From Gracilimonas mengyeensis (GTDB lineage: Bacteria > Bacteroidota > Rhodothermia > Balneolales > Balneolaceae): a stretch of DNA of 64,000 bases. A program made the translations under genes and the position numbers. Positions within the stretch are counted from its first letter, which is position 1, and each line of letters opens with the position of its first letter. Positions 1 through 9,051 of this stretch are shown piece after piece. Location: assembly GCF_900182705.1 (NCBI RefSeq), contig NZ_FXTP01000014.1, forward strand, positions 98,486 to 162,485, read 5' to 3'. The notes under the pieces are model-generated. The model did no database searches, was not told where the DNA came from, and saw nothing but the letters and a program-made list of their open reading frames with translations.

Positions 1-1
1 C

Positions 2-2464
2 TTACCCAAAGAAAAACAGCTCACCTATCTGGAGGATAATTTTGGGGGAGACCAGCAGCTGGTGCAGGAAGTAAAGGATATGCTTAAGGCAATATCTGAA
101 TCGGAAAAAGAGGCTTTTCTTACCGGCACCCACGCCCAAAAAAGAACCCTGCTTGCCCAGTTCTCTAAAAGCACCGACCATAAGCTTCCTCAAGAACAAT
201 TATTAGGAGAAAAAGTTGGCCCTTATCAAATTGAGAAACTGATTGCTGAAGGGGGCATGGGCAACGTGTACAAAGCAGAACGGGTTGATGGACAGTTCGA
301 ACAAACCGTTGCCGTGAAATTTATCAATCACCGCAATGTTAATGAGTCTATTATACAGCGGTTCAGGCAGGAACAGAAAATCCTTGCGAACCTAAACCAT
401 CCTAATATTGCCAGTATTTTGGATGGAGGAATTACGGAGAGCGGCTTTCCATACCTGATCATGGAATACATCAACGGGCGTCCCATTGACGAATATTGTA
501 ACCGCAATCAGCTGAATGTAAAACAACGCCTAAGATTGTTCCGAAAGGTGTTAAGGGTAATTGATTATGCACATTCAAAGCTGGTGGTTCATCGCGACCT
601 TAAGCCCAACAATATTTTTGTGATGGCTGACGGAACCGTAAAGATATTGGATTTTGGGATTGCCAAACTGCTTGATGACGAATCCGCTGAAAACCCGCTC
701 CTCACGCAAACCGGTCAGCGACTATGGACCCCACACTATGCGGCCCCGGAACAAGTGCTTGAACGTCCCTCACAGCTCCAAACCGACGTATATGCTGCGG
801 GCATCTTGCTATACCGTTTGCTCACAGGCTGCACTCCTTACAATTTCGATCAAAAAAGCCTGCATGAGATTGAAGCGACCATTTTAAAAGAAACGGCGCC
901 CCTTCCATCGCAGATCGTCTCTGCCAACAAGGAATTTTCTTACGTCAAAAACTTTGGACAGCCAAAGCAACAGATTGAAAGGACACTTAAGCATGAACTG
1001 GACGCCATAGCATGCAAAGCTATCCGAAAGGAACCGGATGACCGATACTCTTCCATTTCTTCTTTTCTTGATGATTTGGAACGGTATCAAAAAAAATTAT
1101 CGGTTAGTGCCGTACGAGACGGTATCATCTACCGCACCCGTAAGTTTATGCTACGAAACCGGAAACCCCTCAGCTATGCTGCTGCTGTACTGCTAATTAT
1201 TGGCAGCATGGTAGCCTATTATACTGTACAGCTGAACCAACAGCGCAGAGCTGCCGAGGCTGAAGCTGAAAAGGCCACGCAGATTTCCGGCTATCTCTCC
1301 AACTTATTTGCCCAAAATTATCCCGAAAACGCCAAAGGCGAAGATATCTCTGCCAGTCAGCTTTTGGATCAAGGCATCAAACAGCTTAACTCATTAGATG
1401 GACAACCTGAAGTACAGGCGGCCATGCTAAACCTTTTTGCTCATATCCATCAGAACATTGAGGAGCTGGATACGGCCGACAGCCTGGCTCAAAAAGCCAT
1501 TCAGGTGGCCCAAAGCCAGAACGAAGAAAATAGTTCTCAGCTGGCCTCGTCTTTTCATACTCTGGCCCTGGTCGAGCGTGGACGGGGTAATTATGATAAA
1601 TCCATAGAGTATTTTAACCGGTCGCTGGAGCTTGAAGGCCCCACCAATACCCCAGCCGACTCCAACTACGCGGCTCGGCTTAGTGCCCTCGCTTATGTGT
1701 TACGGCTTGACAATAACCTGGATGAAGCGGCTCAAAAAAATAAAGAAGCCATTACTATACAAAAGCGCCTATACGGTGAAACGAATATCGAACTGGCGGA
1801 GAGTCTTTACATCCAGGCATCCATCTTGAGGGTTTTGGGAAGATTTGAAGAGGCATTAAAGTACCAGCTCGATTCTTACAATATGGTAAAAGAGCTGGTC
1901 GAGCCCCCGCATCCGGGATTATCAGCCAACCTCTCCAATCTTGCTTTATTGATGGAGCGCACTGGAGATTATGCAGCAGCAGAAAAGTACAGCCGTCAAT
2001 CGCTGGAGATGAATATTCAGTTGTATGGAGAAAACCATTCTGAGGTGGCCAGCTCATTAAGAAATATTGCCTCCAGCCTGAATTTGCAGAACAAGCATGC
2101 CGAAGCCCTGCCTTATTTGGAACGTGCTTTGGATGTAGTTAAAAAGGCTTTCCCTTCCACACACTTGCATTGGGCCTATACCTATAACGACTTGGGTAAT
2201 ACTTATATCAACCTTGAGCAACTTGAAAAGGCTGAGCCTTTGCTGTTAAAATCTTTGGAAATAAAACGTACTTCTTTAGGTGAGAAGCATCTTTCAGTAA
2301 CGGCTACTCTTAATAATCTTGCGGAGCTAAAGAAAAGGAAGGGAGAAATGGATGAGGCCCGTGATTATTTACAACAATCTTTGGAAGTACGAACAGAGAT
2401 TTTAGGGGAAGGTCACGAAGAAACCAAAGAAGTAGTTCAATTGATCAGTAAACTTGGCGACTAA
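2..2464 (+). CDS. Serine/threonine protein kinase with C-terminal TPR repeats, 5' truncated by window edge
   Basis: Membrane-anchored Hanks-type kinase, predicted to phosphorylate Ser/Thr targets and to bind partners through TPRs. The frame is open to the left edge, and the residues before the first GTG (position 62) match the usual N-terminal segment of this family, which precedes the kinase domain, so the real start lies outside the window. Visible motifs: glycine loop AEGGMG (about 245-262), catalytic Lys (codon 317-319), HRDLKPNN (590-613), DFGIAK (650-667) and an APE motif near 750. A single membrane helix lies at about 1166-1228. From about 1390 to 2440 there is a TPR array with the NLA / A...Y...AL pattern typical of TPR_10/TPR_12 repeats. 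A dispersed repeat begins two bases after the stop codon. Kinase identity is firm; substrates are unknown. Confidence 0.93.
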   Translation, partial: LPKEKQLTYLEDNFGGDQQLVQEVKDMLKAISESEKEAFLTGTHAQKRTLLAQFSKSTDHKLPQEQLLGEKVGPYQIEKLIAEGGMGNVYKAERVDGQFEQTVAVKFINHRNVNESIIQRFRQEQKILANLNHPNIASILDGGITESGFPYLIMEYINGRPIDEYCNRNQLNVKQRLRLFRKVLRVIDYAHSKLVVHRDLKPNNIFVMADGTVKILDFGIAKLLDDESAENPLLTQTGQRLWTPHYAAPEQVLERPSQLQTDVYAAGILLYRLLTGCTPYNFDQKSLHEIEATILKETAPLPSQIVSANKEFSYVKNFGQPKQQIERTLKHELDAIACKAIRKEPDDRYSSISSFLDDLERYQKKLSVSAVRDGIIYRTRKFMLRNRKPLSYAAAVLLIIGSMVAYYTVQLNQQRRAAEAEAEKATQISGYLSNLFAQNYPENAKGEDISASQLLDQGIKQLNSLDGQPEVQAAMLNLFAHIHQNIEELDTADSLAQKAIQVAQSQNEENSSQLASSFHTLALVERGRGNYDKSIEYFNRSLELEGPTNTPADSNYAARLSALAYVLRLDNNLDEAAQKNKEAITIQKRLYGETNIELAESLYIQASILRVLGRFEEALKYQLDSYNMVKELVEPPHPGLSANLSNLALLMERTGDYAAAEKYSRQSLEMNIQLYGENHSEVASSLRNIASSLNLQNKHAEALPYLERALDVVKKAFPSTHLHWAYTYNDLGNTYINLEQLEKAEPLLLKSLEIKRTSLGEKHLSVTATLNNLAELKKRKGEMDEARDYLQQSLEVRTEILGEGHEETKEVVQLISKLGD

Positions 2465-2465
2465 A

Positions 2466-2755
2466 CCACCCTGCACTGAAAGTACAGAGGTTTGGTTTAG
2501 GACTTAAAGTCCCTGTATCCTATCCACACGGTCATCCAGAGGGTACCCCCGATGGACCTTGCATTTTGCGGGGCTTATTCAACTAATTTCCTGAACTTTA
2601 TTTCCAGTGGCCCAAGCGCTGTTGCAACTGGTTGGTTGGCAATCATTTCTTGGCTAAGATTCCTCAGCAGTAGCTTCAGAATGACATCATAATTTTAGTA
2701 ATAGATTTCTCCGGAATATTAAAGTGCAGGGTTTTAACCCCTCCGCAGGGACCAA
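2466..2755. repeat. Dispersed intergenic repeat, copy 1 of 3
   Basis: About 290 bases closely related to 38137-38442 and to 57873-58071, all in the same orientation. Near its ends the short words ACCCTGCACTGAA (from 2468) and TTAAAGTGCAGGGT (from 2719) are imperfect inverted repeats. Small internal hairpins include GGACTTAAAGTCC and GGGTTTTAACCC. The core around 2515-2640 is about nine-tenths identical to copy 3 by eye. No coding potential was seen. It could be a MITE-like non-autonomous element or a conserved structured RNA or 3' element. Confidence 0.8.
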
Positions 2756-2790
2756 TAAAAAAAGCCGGACCCGAAAAGCCCGGCTTAGTC
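2755..2790 (-). terminator. Rho-independent terminator of the lipoprotein gene
   Basis: Read on the minus strand, the stem AAGCCGG / CCGGCTT is followed by a run of seven T (plus-strand A run at 2757-2763). It lies just downstream of the minus-strand gene ending at 2816. Confidence 0.85.
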
Positions 2791-2815
2791 TTAGGTACTG
2801 TAAACAGTACTTCTT

Positions 2816-3610
2816 CTAACATTCAACATCCTGGAAATCAGCATCCCAGCAAAGGCGCTGTTCAGCCCCCACCTGGTAATATCCTCCGGCTCCTTCTTCC
2901 CAAAAAACCAGAATATCATCTCCCGATGAATCAGTCATTGAAATAGTGAACTCACTTCCATTCTGGCTGTAGTTGTAGGTGGAAGAAACCGTCCCTTCCG
3001 CATAAATTTCAGACACGATAGTCACTGCAGATTCGTCCTCTTTTGTCCAGTTTGTGGTCAGAATGGGTGTTTCCTGGCTGGTATCTTCATTTAACTCATT
3101 AAAGGTCCACTGGCCCGAATCTCCTTCTTTGGATACCGCGCCTTCAATCATTGTATAATCTTCTACAACGTTTCCTTGTCCGTCATCAAACGACCAGTCC
3201 ATTGTCCATAAAATCTCTGAAGAGGTTTCTTCGGCAGTAAGTTTAATAGATATGGACTGTCCCTGTGCAGAATAGTTGTAATCCCAAACCCATGCCCCAT
3301 CTTCGTATTCCGCTTCAGATTCATTAGTGGCTGAAAAGTATCCGGAGTACATGTTGCCCAGCATGGTAATCGTACTCATGCTAAGCGCATAATATTTTGC
3401 TTCGTTGAAATTCTCGACCGTTACTTTAGCCGCTTTCTGGGGATTATTATCCTCGAAATAAGCGATATCCGGTTCTATAGATGTAAAGGAAGGAAACTCC
3501 GGTGGTTCCCCATCGGGACCTGAAGACGAGGGATCGTCTCCACAGGATACCGATACCAGTGAAAATGTGAGCAAAAGAATGAATAGTTTGGCAGATAAAT
3601 GCAATCTCAT
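2816..3610 (-). CDS. Hypothetical lipoprotein
   Basis: A 264-residue protein with a lipoprotein signal: basic N-terminus, hydrophobic core and lipobox SVSC, with the lipidated Cys at residue 23. A Ser/Gly/Pro/Asp-rich linker follows (GDDPSSSGPDGEPPEFP). The mature part is rich in Trp, Tyr, Thr and acidic residues and looks beta-rich. No family was recognised. The gene lies 82 bases downstream of the ECF sigma factor on the same strand, so the two may be co-transcribed and the lipoprotein could be a regulon member or accessory. A strong terminator follows at 2755-2790. Confidence 0.8.
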   Translation of the reverse strand: MRLHLSAKLFILLLTFSLVSVSCGDDPSSSGPDGEPPEFPSFTSIEPDIAYFEDNNPQKAAKVTVENFNEAKYYALSMSTITMLGNMYSGYFSATNESEAEYEDGAWVWDYNYSAQGQSISIKLTAEETSSEILWTMDWSFDDGQGNVVEDYTMIEGAVSKEGDSGQWTFNELNEDTSQETPILTTNWTKEDESAVTIVSEIYAEGTVSSTYNYSQNGSEFTISMTDSSGDDILVFWEEGAGGYYQVGAEQRLCWDADFQDVEC

Positions 3611-3692
3611 AGTTTTATCAATTAGTATTAAGTGTTAATTCAATGGTTCACTTAATACATGCGAGAAAAAACTATGAGAAGGGTCAAAAACT

Positions 3693-4325
3693 TTAGAAAG
3701 TCTCTTTCTTGTCTTTCAATGCTTTGTAGAGTAACTCGCGGGCTCTAAAGATGTGTGCTTTTACCGTACCCAGGGGTAAGTCCAGTATGTCAGCTATTTC
3801 CTGGTAGGTCTTTTCTTCCATATGCCGCATTTCGATAACGGCCTTATACTTCTCCGGCAGGTTTTGAATGGCATCCTGCACAATCTGCTTCCGCTGCTTC
3901 TTCATCACCGGCTCATCGGTAGAATAGGTTTCATCCGGAAGCTGAATTTCCATTTCCCCGTCTTTGGTTTTGTAAGGATCGTTAATGGAAAGTGTCTTCA
4001 GCTTCTTCTTGCGCAGATAGTCAATGGTATGATTGGTGGCAATACGGTACAGCCAGGTAGAGAAAGCATACTCATTGCTATAAGTAGAAAGGTTGTGAAA
4101 GGCCTTCATGAATACTTCCTGTACCAAGTCTTCCACCAGCTCCACTTCCTTAATCATTTTACGAATGTGGAAGTACAGCGGCTTCTGGTATTTATCTACC
4201 AGTTTTTTGTAGGAAGCTTCATTGCCCGATAATGCTTCAGCAACAAATTTGTCGTCTTCCAAACTACTGGCTGACGCATTAGGGCGTGGCGACTGATTTT
4301 GATTTTCGGTCTTGTTGTCTGACAT
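3693..4325 (-). CDS. ECF-type RNA polymerase sigma factor
   Basis: Alternative sigma-70 factor of about 210 residues. The sigma2 region includes YQKPLYFHIRKM, VEDLVQEVFMKAF and FSTWLYRIATNHTIDYLRKKK. The sigma4 region includes LPEKYKAVIEMRHMEEKTYQEIADILDLPLGTVKAHIFRARELL, whose helix-turn-helix recognises the -35 element. The frame extends upstream to 4367, but MSDNKT at 4325 gives the usual N-terminus and is preferred. No anti-sigma factor gene is adjacent; the downstream neighbour is a lipoprotein. The N-terminal ~25 residues are polar and probably disordered. Confidence 0.93.
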   Translation of the reverse strand: MSDNKTENQNQSPRPNASASSLEDDKFVAEALSGNEASYKKLVDKYQKPLYFHIRKMIKEVELVEDLVQEVFMKAFHNLSTYSNEYAFSTWLYRIATNHTIDYLRKKKLKTLSINDPYKTKDGEMEIQLPDETYSTDEPVMKKQRKQIVQDAIQNLPEKYKAVIEMRHMEEKTYQEIADILDLPLGTVKAHIFRARELLYKALKDKKETF

Positions 4326-4464
4326 ATGCTTTTTTGTTCGGCCCCTAAAATACAAAGCCTTTGGCAAATGAAAACAGCTTTTTTGAGCCTTTTTGAATTT
4401 CCTTTACGCATGTAATACTGAAACCTGTTTTCAACACTAATACTAACCAATTTTATCAATCATC

Positions 4465-4980
4465 ATGAAAAAATTAACCGCTTCAATTTTTATCCTCTTA
4501 TTCACCGCACTTTCATTTCAAAGTGCAAAAGCCCAGTTTGTAAAAGCTGGCGCCGGACTTATGTACGGAACCGAAATTGAGCAACCGGGCATCCGGGTAG
4601 ATGGCGTATATCAAATCAATGAAGAATTCAGGGCTGTTGCCGACCTCGGCTTTTTCTTTCCCAATGAAAATGAATTTGGCAACGGCAACTCCACTACGGT
4701 TACCTGGTGGGAATTAAACATCAATGGAAACTACATTTTCTACACCAATGAAGAAAACAACCTCATGGCTTACGGTATTGGAGGCCTGAATTATCTAAAT
4801 GTGAACGTTGAGAGCGATGGTCAGTTTGCCAGCAGTTACTCCGATTCTGAAATTGGGCTAAATGTTGGAGTGGGTGCCGAGTATCCGCTTGACTTCGCTG
4901 ATCTCTTTGGTGAGCTAAAGTATGTGTTAGGAGATGCCGATCAACTCAATATCGGAGCCGGTCTGCGTTTCAATTTCTAA
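4465..4980 (+). CDS. Small outer-membrane beta-barrel protein
   Basis: A 171-residue protein with a cleavable signal peptide ending SAKAQ, followed by alternating short beta-strand segments (GAGLMYGTEI, GVYQINEEFRAVADLGFFF, WELNINGNYIF, YGIGGLNYL, EIGLNVGVGAEYPL). It ends in an aromatic residue, GAGLRFNF, like OmpA/OmpW-type eight-stranded barrels. It is divergent from the sigma factor gene, sharing a 139-base upstream region. A good terminator follows. Confidence 0.8.
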   Translation: MKKLTASIFILLFTALSFQSAKAQFVKAGAGLMYGTEIEQPGIRVDGVYQINEEFRAVADLGFFFPNENEFGNGNSTTVTWWELNINGNYIFYTNEENNLMAYGIGGLNYLNVNVESDGQFASSYSDSEIGLNVGVGAEYPLDFADLFGELKYVLGDADQLNIGAGLRFNF

Positions 4981-5011
4981 ATGAAACCCAAGACCGTAAG
5001 TAGTAGCTTAT

Positions 5012-5041
5012 CCCTCATTGCGTATGCAGTGAGGGTTTTTT
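5012..5041 (+). terminator. Rho-independent terminator after the barrel gene
   Basis: CCCTCA and TGAGGG arms, extended by TGC/GCA, are followed by six T's. It starts about 30 bases after the stop codon at 4980. Confidence 0.87.
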
Positions 5042-5056
5042 ATGATTTTCATTCTT

Positions 5057-5216
5057 GTTCGCCGATCGCTAATCGGTCCATTGATCTATCGTAAATCTTT
5101 GGGTAACATCTTTCGGTTTTGCCCGGGTAAGGTGTAAAAATGAAATAGAATCAAACCGAAGTCCTGCATGAGAAGATTAGCGAATGATCGATGGACCGAA
5201 CAGCGACTTGCGAAGT
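5057..5216. repeat. Intergenic hairpin-forming repeat, copy A
   Basis: A block of about 160 bases whose ends are mutually complementary in segments: CGCTAATCGGTCCATTGATC near the left, and GATTAGCG plus GATCGATGGACCG near the right. It shares layout and many words (TTCGCCG, GATCTATCG, TTTCGG, AAACCGAA, GACTTGCGAAGT) with copy B at 5391-5548. No convincing gene lies inside. Confidence 0.65.
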
Positions 5217-5390
5217 TTATATCCTTTTAGTGCTTTTGTGTTTTCGTGGCAAGACCATCTGCGGAAATCAGCGACCTACTCTGCGAAATCCGCAATTAAA
5301 ATGGCACCGTGGTCTCACGCAGAGTCACGCAGATGAAAACGAAAATATCGCCGACTAAATAAGCAATTAAATGCTTTTTGATCTCCTTTA
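5217..5390. other. Gene-free spacer between the twin repeats
   Basis: No gene was seen. The spacer contains short reiterated words of the type CTGCGGAAATC / CTGCGAAATCCGC and GTCTCACGCAGAGTCACGCAG, the latter a near-tandem 10-11 base repeat. This low-complexity material resembles interspersed repeat debris. Confidence 0.5.
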
Positions 5391-5548
5391 CTTCGCCGGT
5401 CTCAACTCGCTGATCGATCTATCGCAAATCTGTTTGCAGTAGCTTTCGGGGCTGAAGGGCAAACCGTAGAACAGAAATAGCATAAAACCGAACGCTCCTT
5501 CAGGCAGATTGGCGATTACTCGATAGATCGACTTGCGACTTGCGAAGT
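5391..5548. repeat. Intergenic hairpin-forming repeat, copy B
   Basis: Second copy of the block at 5057-5216. Terminal complementarity is stronger here: CTTCGC at the left pairs with GCGAAG at the right, and TCGATCTATCG (about 5413-5424) pairs with CGATAGATCGA (about 5521-5531). It directly follows the 3' end of the minus-strand operon that stops at 5566, so it may also act as a 3' stem structure. Confidence 0.65.
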
Positions 5549-5565
5549 TCTTATCATTTACATGG

Positions 5566-6504
5566 CTATTCACTCTTCAATAATGCACCATGACGAATAC
5601 CGCCGGTAGAAACTTTGATGTGCTGCAACTTAAAATGCTGCATAAAACCTTCCAAGATGAGCATACCGGCTAAAAATATATCAGCACGCTTTTCCAGCAT
5701 CCGGGGATTTAATGGAATCAGTTCTTCGTACGGCTCCTCTTTGAACCACTCAATAACCTGCTGTACTTTTTCCAGAGACAATGCAAAACCATTGAGTTTT
5801 TCGGGCTGATACTCGGTTATGCCCTGCGCCAAGGCAGCCAATGTGGTTAAAGTACCCGCTACGCCAACGGCCTGAATAGTCTCAGCCGCTTCAAACGGGC
5901 GACTCCCAAAAAGCCGGGCTATTTCTGCCTGGCAGTCAATGATTTGCGCTTCGGTGGGCGGATTGTCCTTCAAAAAACGCTCCGTATATCGCACTGATCC
6001 CATATCAAAAGAATGCGCGTCTTTAATATCTCCCTCAAACAACTGGGCTATCTCCGTACTTCCTCCCCCGATATCCAATATCAAAGTCTCCGTCTCAGAG
6101 GTAATTTCTAACATCGAAAGGGCGCCAGCAGCGGTCCACTCAGCTTCTTCCCTCCCACTCAGCAGACGTATGTCAAAACCGGTCTGTTTCTTCACCTCTG
6201 CCATAAACTCCTCACGATTGGCCGCATCCCGAACTGCACTGGTAGCTGTCACCGTAACCTTTTCTACGGTTGGGTAGTCTGCAGCTAAACGGGCTTTATA
6301 CTCAAGCAAGGCTTCAATCACTCTTTGTGTGGCTTCCGGGTTGATGTTTTTGTCGGCATCTACGCCTTTGCCCAACCGGGGCACACGTTGCTCTTCATGC
6401 ACGGGATTCAGCTGGACGTCTTCCAGCTTTCCTACCAGCAAAAGCACGGTGTTAGTTCCAATGTCTATGGCCGCATTCAGGCTTCCAGCAGTATCGCGAT
6501 CCAC
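5566..6504 (-). CDS. Ppx/GppA family phosphatase (exopolyphosphatase / pppGpp phosphohydrolase)
   Basis: A 312-residue member of the ASKHA-fold Ppx/GppA family, which hydrolyses inorganic polyphosphate and/or pppGpp. Phosphate-binding motifs are clear: AIDIGTNTVLLLVG at the N-terminus and LDIGGGSTEIA near residue 145. Its length fits the short two-domain form without the C-terminal HD domain. The best start is a GTG at 6504, because the conserved motif begins ten residues later. This start overlaps the end of prmA by 28 bases, indicating translational coupling. It is the last gene of a six-gene minus-strand run. Which substrate dominates cannot be told from the sequence. Confidence 0.92.
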   Translation of the reverse strand: MDRDTAGSLNAAIDIGTNTVLLLVGKLEDVQLNPVHEEQRVPRLGKGVDADKNINPEATQRVIEALLEYKARLAADYPTVEKVTVTATSAVRDAANREEFMAEVKKQTGFDIRLLSGREEAEWTAAGALSMLEITSETETLILDIGGGSTEIAQLFEGDIKDAHSFDMGSVRYTERFLKDNPPTEAQIIDCQAEIARLFGSRPFEAAETIQAVGVAGTLTTLAALAQGITEYQPEKLNGFALSLEKVQQVIEWFKEEPYEELIPLNPRMLEKRADIFLAGMLILEGFMQHFKLQHIKVSTGGIRHGALLKSE

Positions 6505-7313
6505 TCTTCTAACTGTTTTGTTTTAAGGTGATTTAATTTCTCAAGCGCCGGCTGCTTCAGCATGGTCTGTTCATCATCTTCCAGCAACCCGGAAAGCAGA
6601 ATTCGTCCGTTTTCTTTCAGCCGGGGCACCAACATAGGCAACAAATCAATCAGCGCATTCCGGTTGATGTTGGCAAGAATCACGTCGTATTTCTTTCCCT
6701 CGGGAATCACTTCGGTAGAACCCAATTTTACTTCCAGGTTCTCTACCTCGTTGAGTAAAATATTTTCTTTGGCATTGGTCTCACTCCACTCGTCTACATC
6801 AAAACCAAAAGCGGAAGTTGCTCCCAGCTTAAGGGCTGCAATAGCAAGAATTCCGGTACCCGTTCCGGCATCCAGAATTTCATCGCCCTCATCCACAATA
6901 TCAGGCAGCCATTCCAGAATTAATCGGGTGGTGGCATGATAGCCGGTACCAAAGGCCATCTTCGGATCGATCATCAGCTCAATCTTATCGCCAATGTCAT
7001 CCGGACTTTGCGACCAGGTGGGGTGCACATAAAACTTACCGATGGTCTGGGGCTTGATGGTGCGCTCCCAGGCCTCGTTCCAGTTTTGATCCGGAATCAC
7101 ACGTTCATTTAAAATAGCGGACTCCCCTCCCAAGGCCATTAGCTTCTTCTCAATTTCCTCTCTCTTGGAATCATCAAAACGGCTGGTGGGTATGCTGGCT
7201 ACCAGTTCATTATCCAATTGCTCAAAGCCTTCAAAATCTAAATCAAACAACTCAGCTATCAGCAATTCCTGAAAATCATCCTGTACCGAAATGCGCAGTT
7301 CTATGTATTCCAT
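6477..7313 (-). CDS. prmA: Ribosomal protein L11 methyltransferase
   Basis: A 278-residue AdoMet-dependent methyltransferase predicted to trimethylate ribosomal protein L11. It has the N-terminal substrate-recognition region (YIELRISVQDDFQELLIAELFDLDFEGFEQ). The linker shows the family pattern PEQNWNEAWE in the form PDQNWNEAWE. Motif I, LDAGTGTGILAIAALKLGA, lies near residues 142-160. NINRNALIDLLP occupies the NxxxN-like position of motif IV. The MAFGTGYHATTRL segment is diagnostic for PrmA. It follows the M28 peptidase gene by six bases and overlaps the ppx/gppA gene. Confidence 0.95.
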   Translation of the reverse strand: MEYIELRISVQDDFQELLIAELFDLDFEGFEQLDNELVASIPTSRFDDSKREEIEKKLMALGGESAILNERVIPDQNWNEAWERTIKPQTIGKFYVHPTWSQSPDDIGDKIELMIDPKMAFGTGYHATTRLILEWLPDIVDEGDEILDAGTGTGILAIAALKLGATSAFGFDVDEWSETNAKENILLNEVENLEVKLGSTEVIPEGKKYDVILANINRNALIDLLPMLVPRLKENGRILLSGLLEDDEQTMLKQPALEKLNHLKTKQLEEWIAILLEA

Positions 7314-7319
7314 GTGCTT

Positions 7320-8285
7320 TTATAAGCGATTGTAAATTAATTCAGCCATCACATCTCCCACCGCTTGCAAGGTTTCTTTGCTGATGATGGTCATGTCGTC
7401 ATTATGAGTATGCCAGTAGGGAGCAAACTGTGCCTGCCCCTGTGGCCCGCGTTGGTGGTTGATAATATTAATAATGGGAATTCCGGCTTGTTCATTCACA
7501 ATTACGTGGTCATCGGAAACTGCGGCACCCTGCTCGTTCAGGAAGAGATCATCATAGCCTTCTTCACGGGCTATATTCCATACTTCTTCAACCAGATTTG
7601 GGGCATATCTAAGTGAAAATAATTCTTTGGGAAATTGAGCATTTTCTGCCCCCACCATATCCAGCAAAATCCCAAAACGGGGACTATATCCCGGAACGGG
7701 AGGATTATTCGCCCAATACCGCGAACCTAAAAAATACTTGTTCAAACTCCCTGATTTCCCGTAGTCCTCCCCGTCAAACAATACAATATCCACACCAAGG
7801 GGCGGCGGATTTTCCTCAAACATACGCGCTAATTCAAGTAACACGGCTACCCCGCTTCCGCCATCATCTGCACCAACAATGCCTTCGTCGGTTCGGGTTG
7901 AATCCATATCAGCCCTTGGCCGGCTGTCCCAATGCGCCGACAACATAATTCGGTCGGGCGAAGTAGTGTTAAAAGCGGCAATCACATTCCCAAGCTCCAG
8001 CTGTTCGTCGTATCCTTCAGCCGCAAATTTTTGGGTAAATACCGCATTACTTCCGGCATATCCTTCCAACTTTTCTTCAAACCAATTCATGGCTTGTTGA
8101 TGGGCCTCTGAGTTGGGTACGCGCGGACCAAAATCCACCTGTTTTTGGACAAAGCTATAAGCCGAATCTCCGGAAAACTCTGGTACGTTTCGCCCCTTTT
8201 CAGAAAACTTCAGTCCCGCACCTTCATCCGAAGAACAGCCCCATACAAAAAAGAAAAGTAAAAACGGGATGTAAAGCTTATTCAT
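7320..8285 (-). CDS. M28-family lipoprotein, glutaminyl-peptide cyclotransferase-like
   Basis: Zinc-dependent M28 aminopeptidase/glutaminyl cyclase-fold lipoprotein of about 320 residues, probably periplasmic or outer-membrane anchored. The lipobox VWGC lies about 15 residues from the chosen start. Metal ligands are visible in order: LSAHWDSRPRAD (His), GADDGGSGVAVLLEL (Asp), LFDGEDYG (Glu/Asp), DDHVIVNEQAG and WHTHNDDM (His). The arrangement LLDMVG...DDHV...HTHNDD resembles bacterial glutaminyl cyclases more than classic aminopeptidases. The longest frame starts at 8324, but ATG 8285 follows a GAG ribosome-binding motif at a good distance and places the signal peptide properly. It overlaps the SDR stop codon by eight bases, so the two are coupled. 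Confidence 0.87.
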   Translation of the reverse strand: MNKLYIPFLLFFFVWGCSSDEGAGLKFSEKGRNVPEFSGDSAYSFVQKQVDFGPRVPNSEAHQQAMNWFEEKLEGYAGSNAVFTQKFAAEGYDEQLELGNVIAAFNTTSPDRIMLSAHWDSRPRADMDSTRTDEGIVGADDGGSGVAVLLELARMFEENPPPLGVDIVLFDGEDYGKSGSLNKYFLGSRYWANNPPVPGYSPRFGILLDMVGAENAQFPKELFSLRYAPNLVEEVWNIAREEGYDDLFLNEQGAAVSDDHVIVNEQAGIPIINIINHQRGPQGQAQFAPYWHTHNDDMTIISKETLQAVGDVMAELIYNRL

Positions 8286-9048
8286 TTTCATCTCGATGCA
8301 CCATAGTAGCTGATGATTGGGCAACCGGGTAGATCACCGTGTCCATAATATTGACATGCGGCGGACGGTTCGCTACAAACAGAATAATTTCTGCGATATC
8401 CTGGGCTGTAAGCGGATCAATGCCTTCGTAAACGGCATCGGCTTTTTGCTTGTCGCCGTCAAAACGTACTTCGCTAAATTCCGTTTCTACGAGGCCCGGC
8501 GAAACCATGCTAACGCGTACGTTGGTGCCGTGTAAATCTTTCTTGGTAGCTTCGGTGATGGCCTTCACCGCGTGCTTGGTTCCGCAATATACTACCCCAC
8601 CGGAATAGGCTTCATGTCCGGCCGTGGAGCCCACATTAATGATATGACCGGCTCCGCGCTCTTTCATTTGGGGTGATAACAATCGGGTCATATACAACAG
8701 ACCCTTCACGTTGGTATCAATCATGGTCTCCCAATCCTCGAAATCAGCCTGATCAACGGGATCGGTCCCTTTGGCCAGTCCGGCATTATTTAGGAGGATA
8801 TCAACCGGAACCGAAATACCCTCTACAAAACTCTCGCAAGCTTTGCGATTTCGAATATCAAAAGCAGCTGTTTGTACAGAAATATCAAACCGACTTTCAA
8901 AATCTAGCTTTATTTCCTTCAATCGCTCTTCTCTTCGACCGGTTAGAATCAGGTTTACCCCTTGCTCAGCAAATAGTTCAGCTGATCTTAGCCCAATACC
9001 CGATGTGGCTCCTGTTACAACGGCCGTTTTACCTTTCAGGCGGTTCAT
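8278..9048 (-). CDS. SDR family NAD(P)-dependent oxidoreductase (YdfG-like)
   Basis: A 256-residue classical short-chain dehydrogenase. It has the cofactor motif TGATSGIGLRSAELFA near the N-terminus, NNAG near residue 90, and the catalytic Ser in NVGSTAG with Tyr/Lys in YCGTK. The acceptor arginines in TGRREER after beta-2 suggest NADP(H) preference. The overall pattern is close to YdfG/serine 3-dehydrogenase-type 3-hydroxy acid dehydrogenases. It starts three bases after the gatA stop and overlaps the M28 gene. Confidence 0.93.
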   Translation of the reverse strand: MNRLKGKTAVVTGATSGIGLRSAELFAEQGVNLILTGRREERLKEIKLDFESRFDISVQTAAFDIRNRKACESFVEGISVPVDILLNNAGLAKGTDPVDQADFEDWETMIDTNVKGLLYMTRLLSPQMKERGAGHIINVGSTAGHEAYSGGVVYCGTKHAVKAITEATKKDLHGTNVRVSMVSPGLVETEFSEVRFDGDKQKADAVYEGIDPLTAQDIAEIILFVANRPPHVNIMDTVIYPVAQSSATMVHRDENE

Positions 9049-9051
9049 GGC

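Noticed and set aside
3822..4232. 136-codon plus-strand frame antisense to the sigma factor
   Set aside because: The sigma2 and sigma4 motifs on the minus strand explain the region.
5388..5573. 61-codon minus-strand frame
   Set aside because: It lies wholly within repeat copy B and overlaps the stop of the ppx/gppA gene; composition is that of the hairpin repeat.
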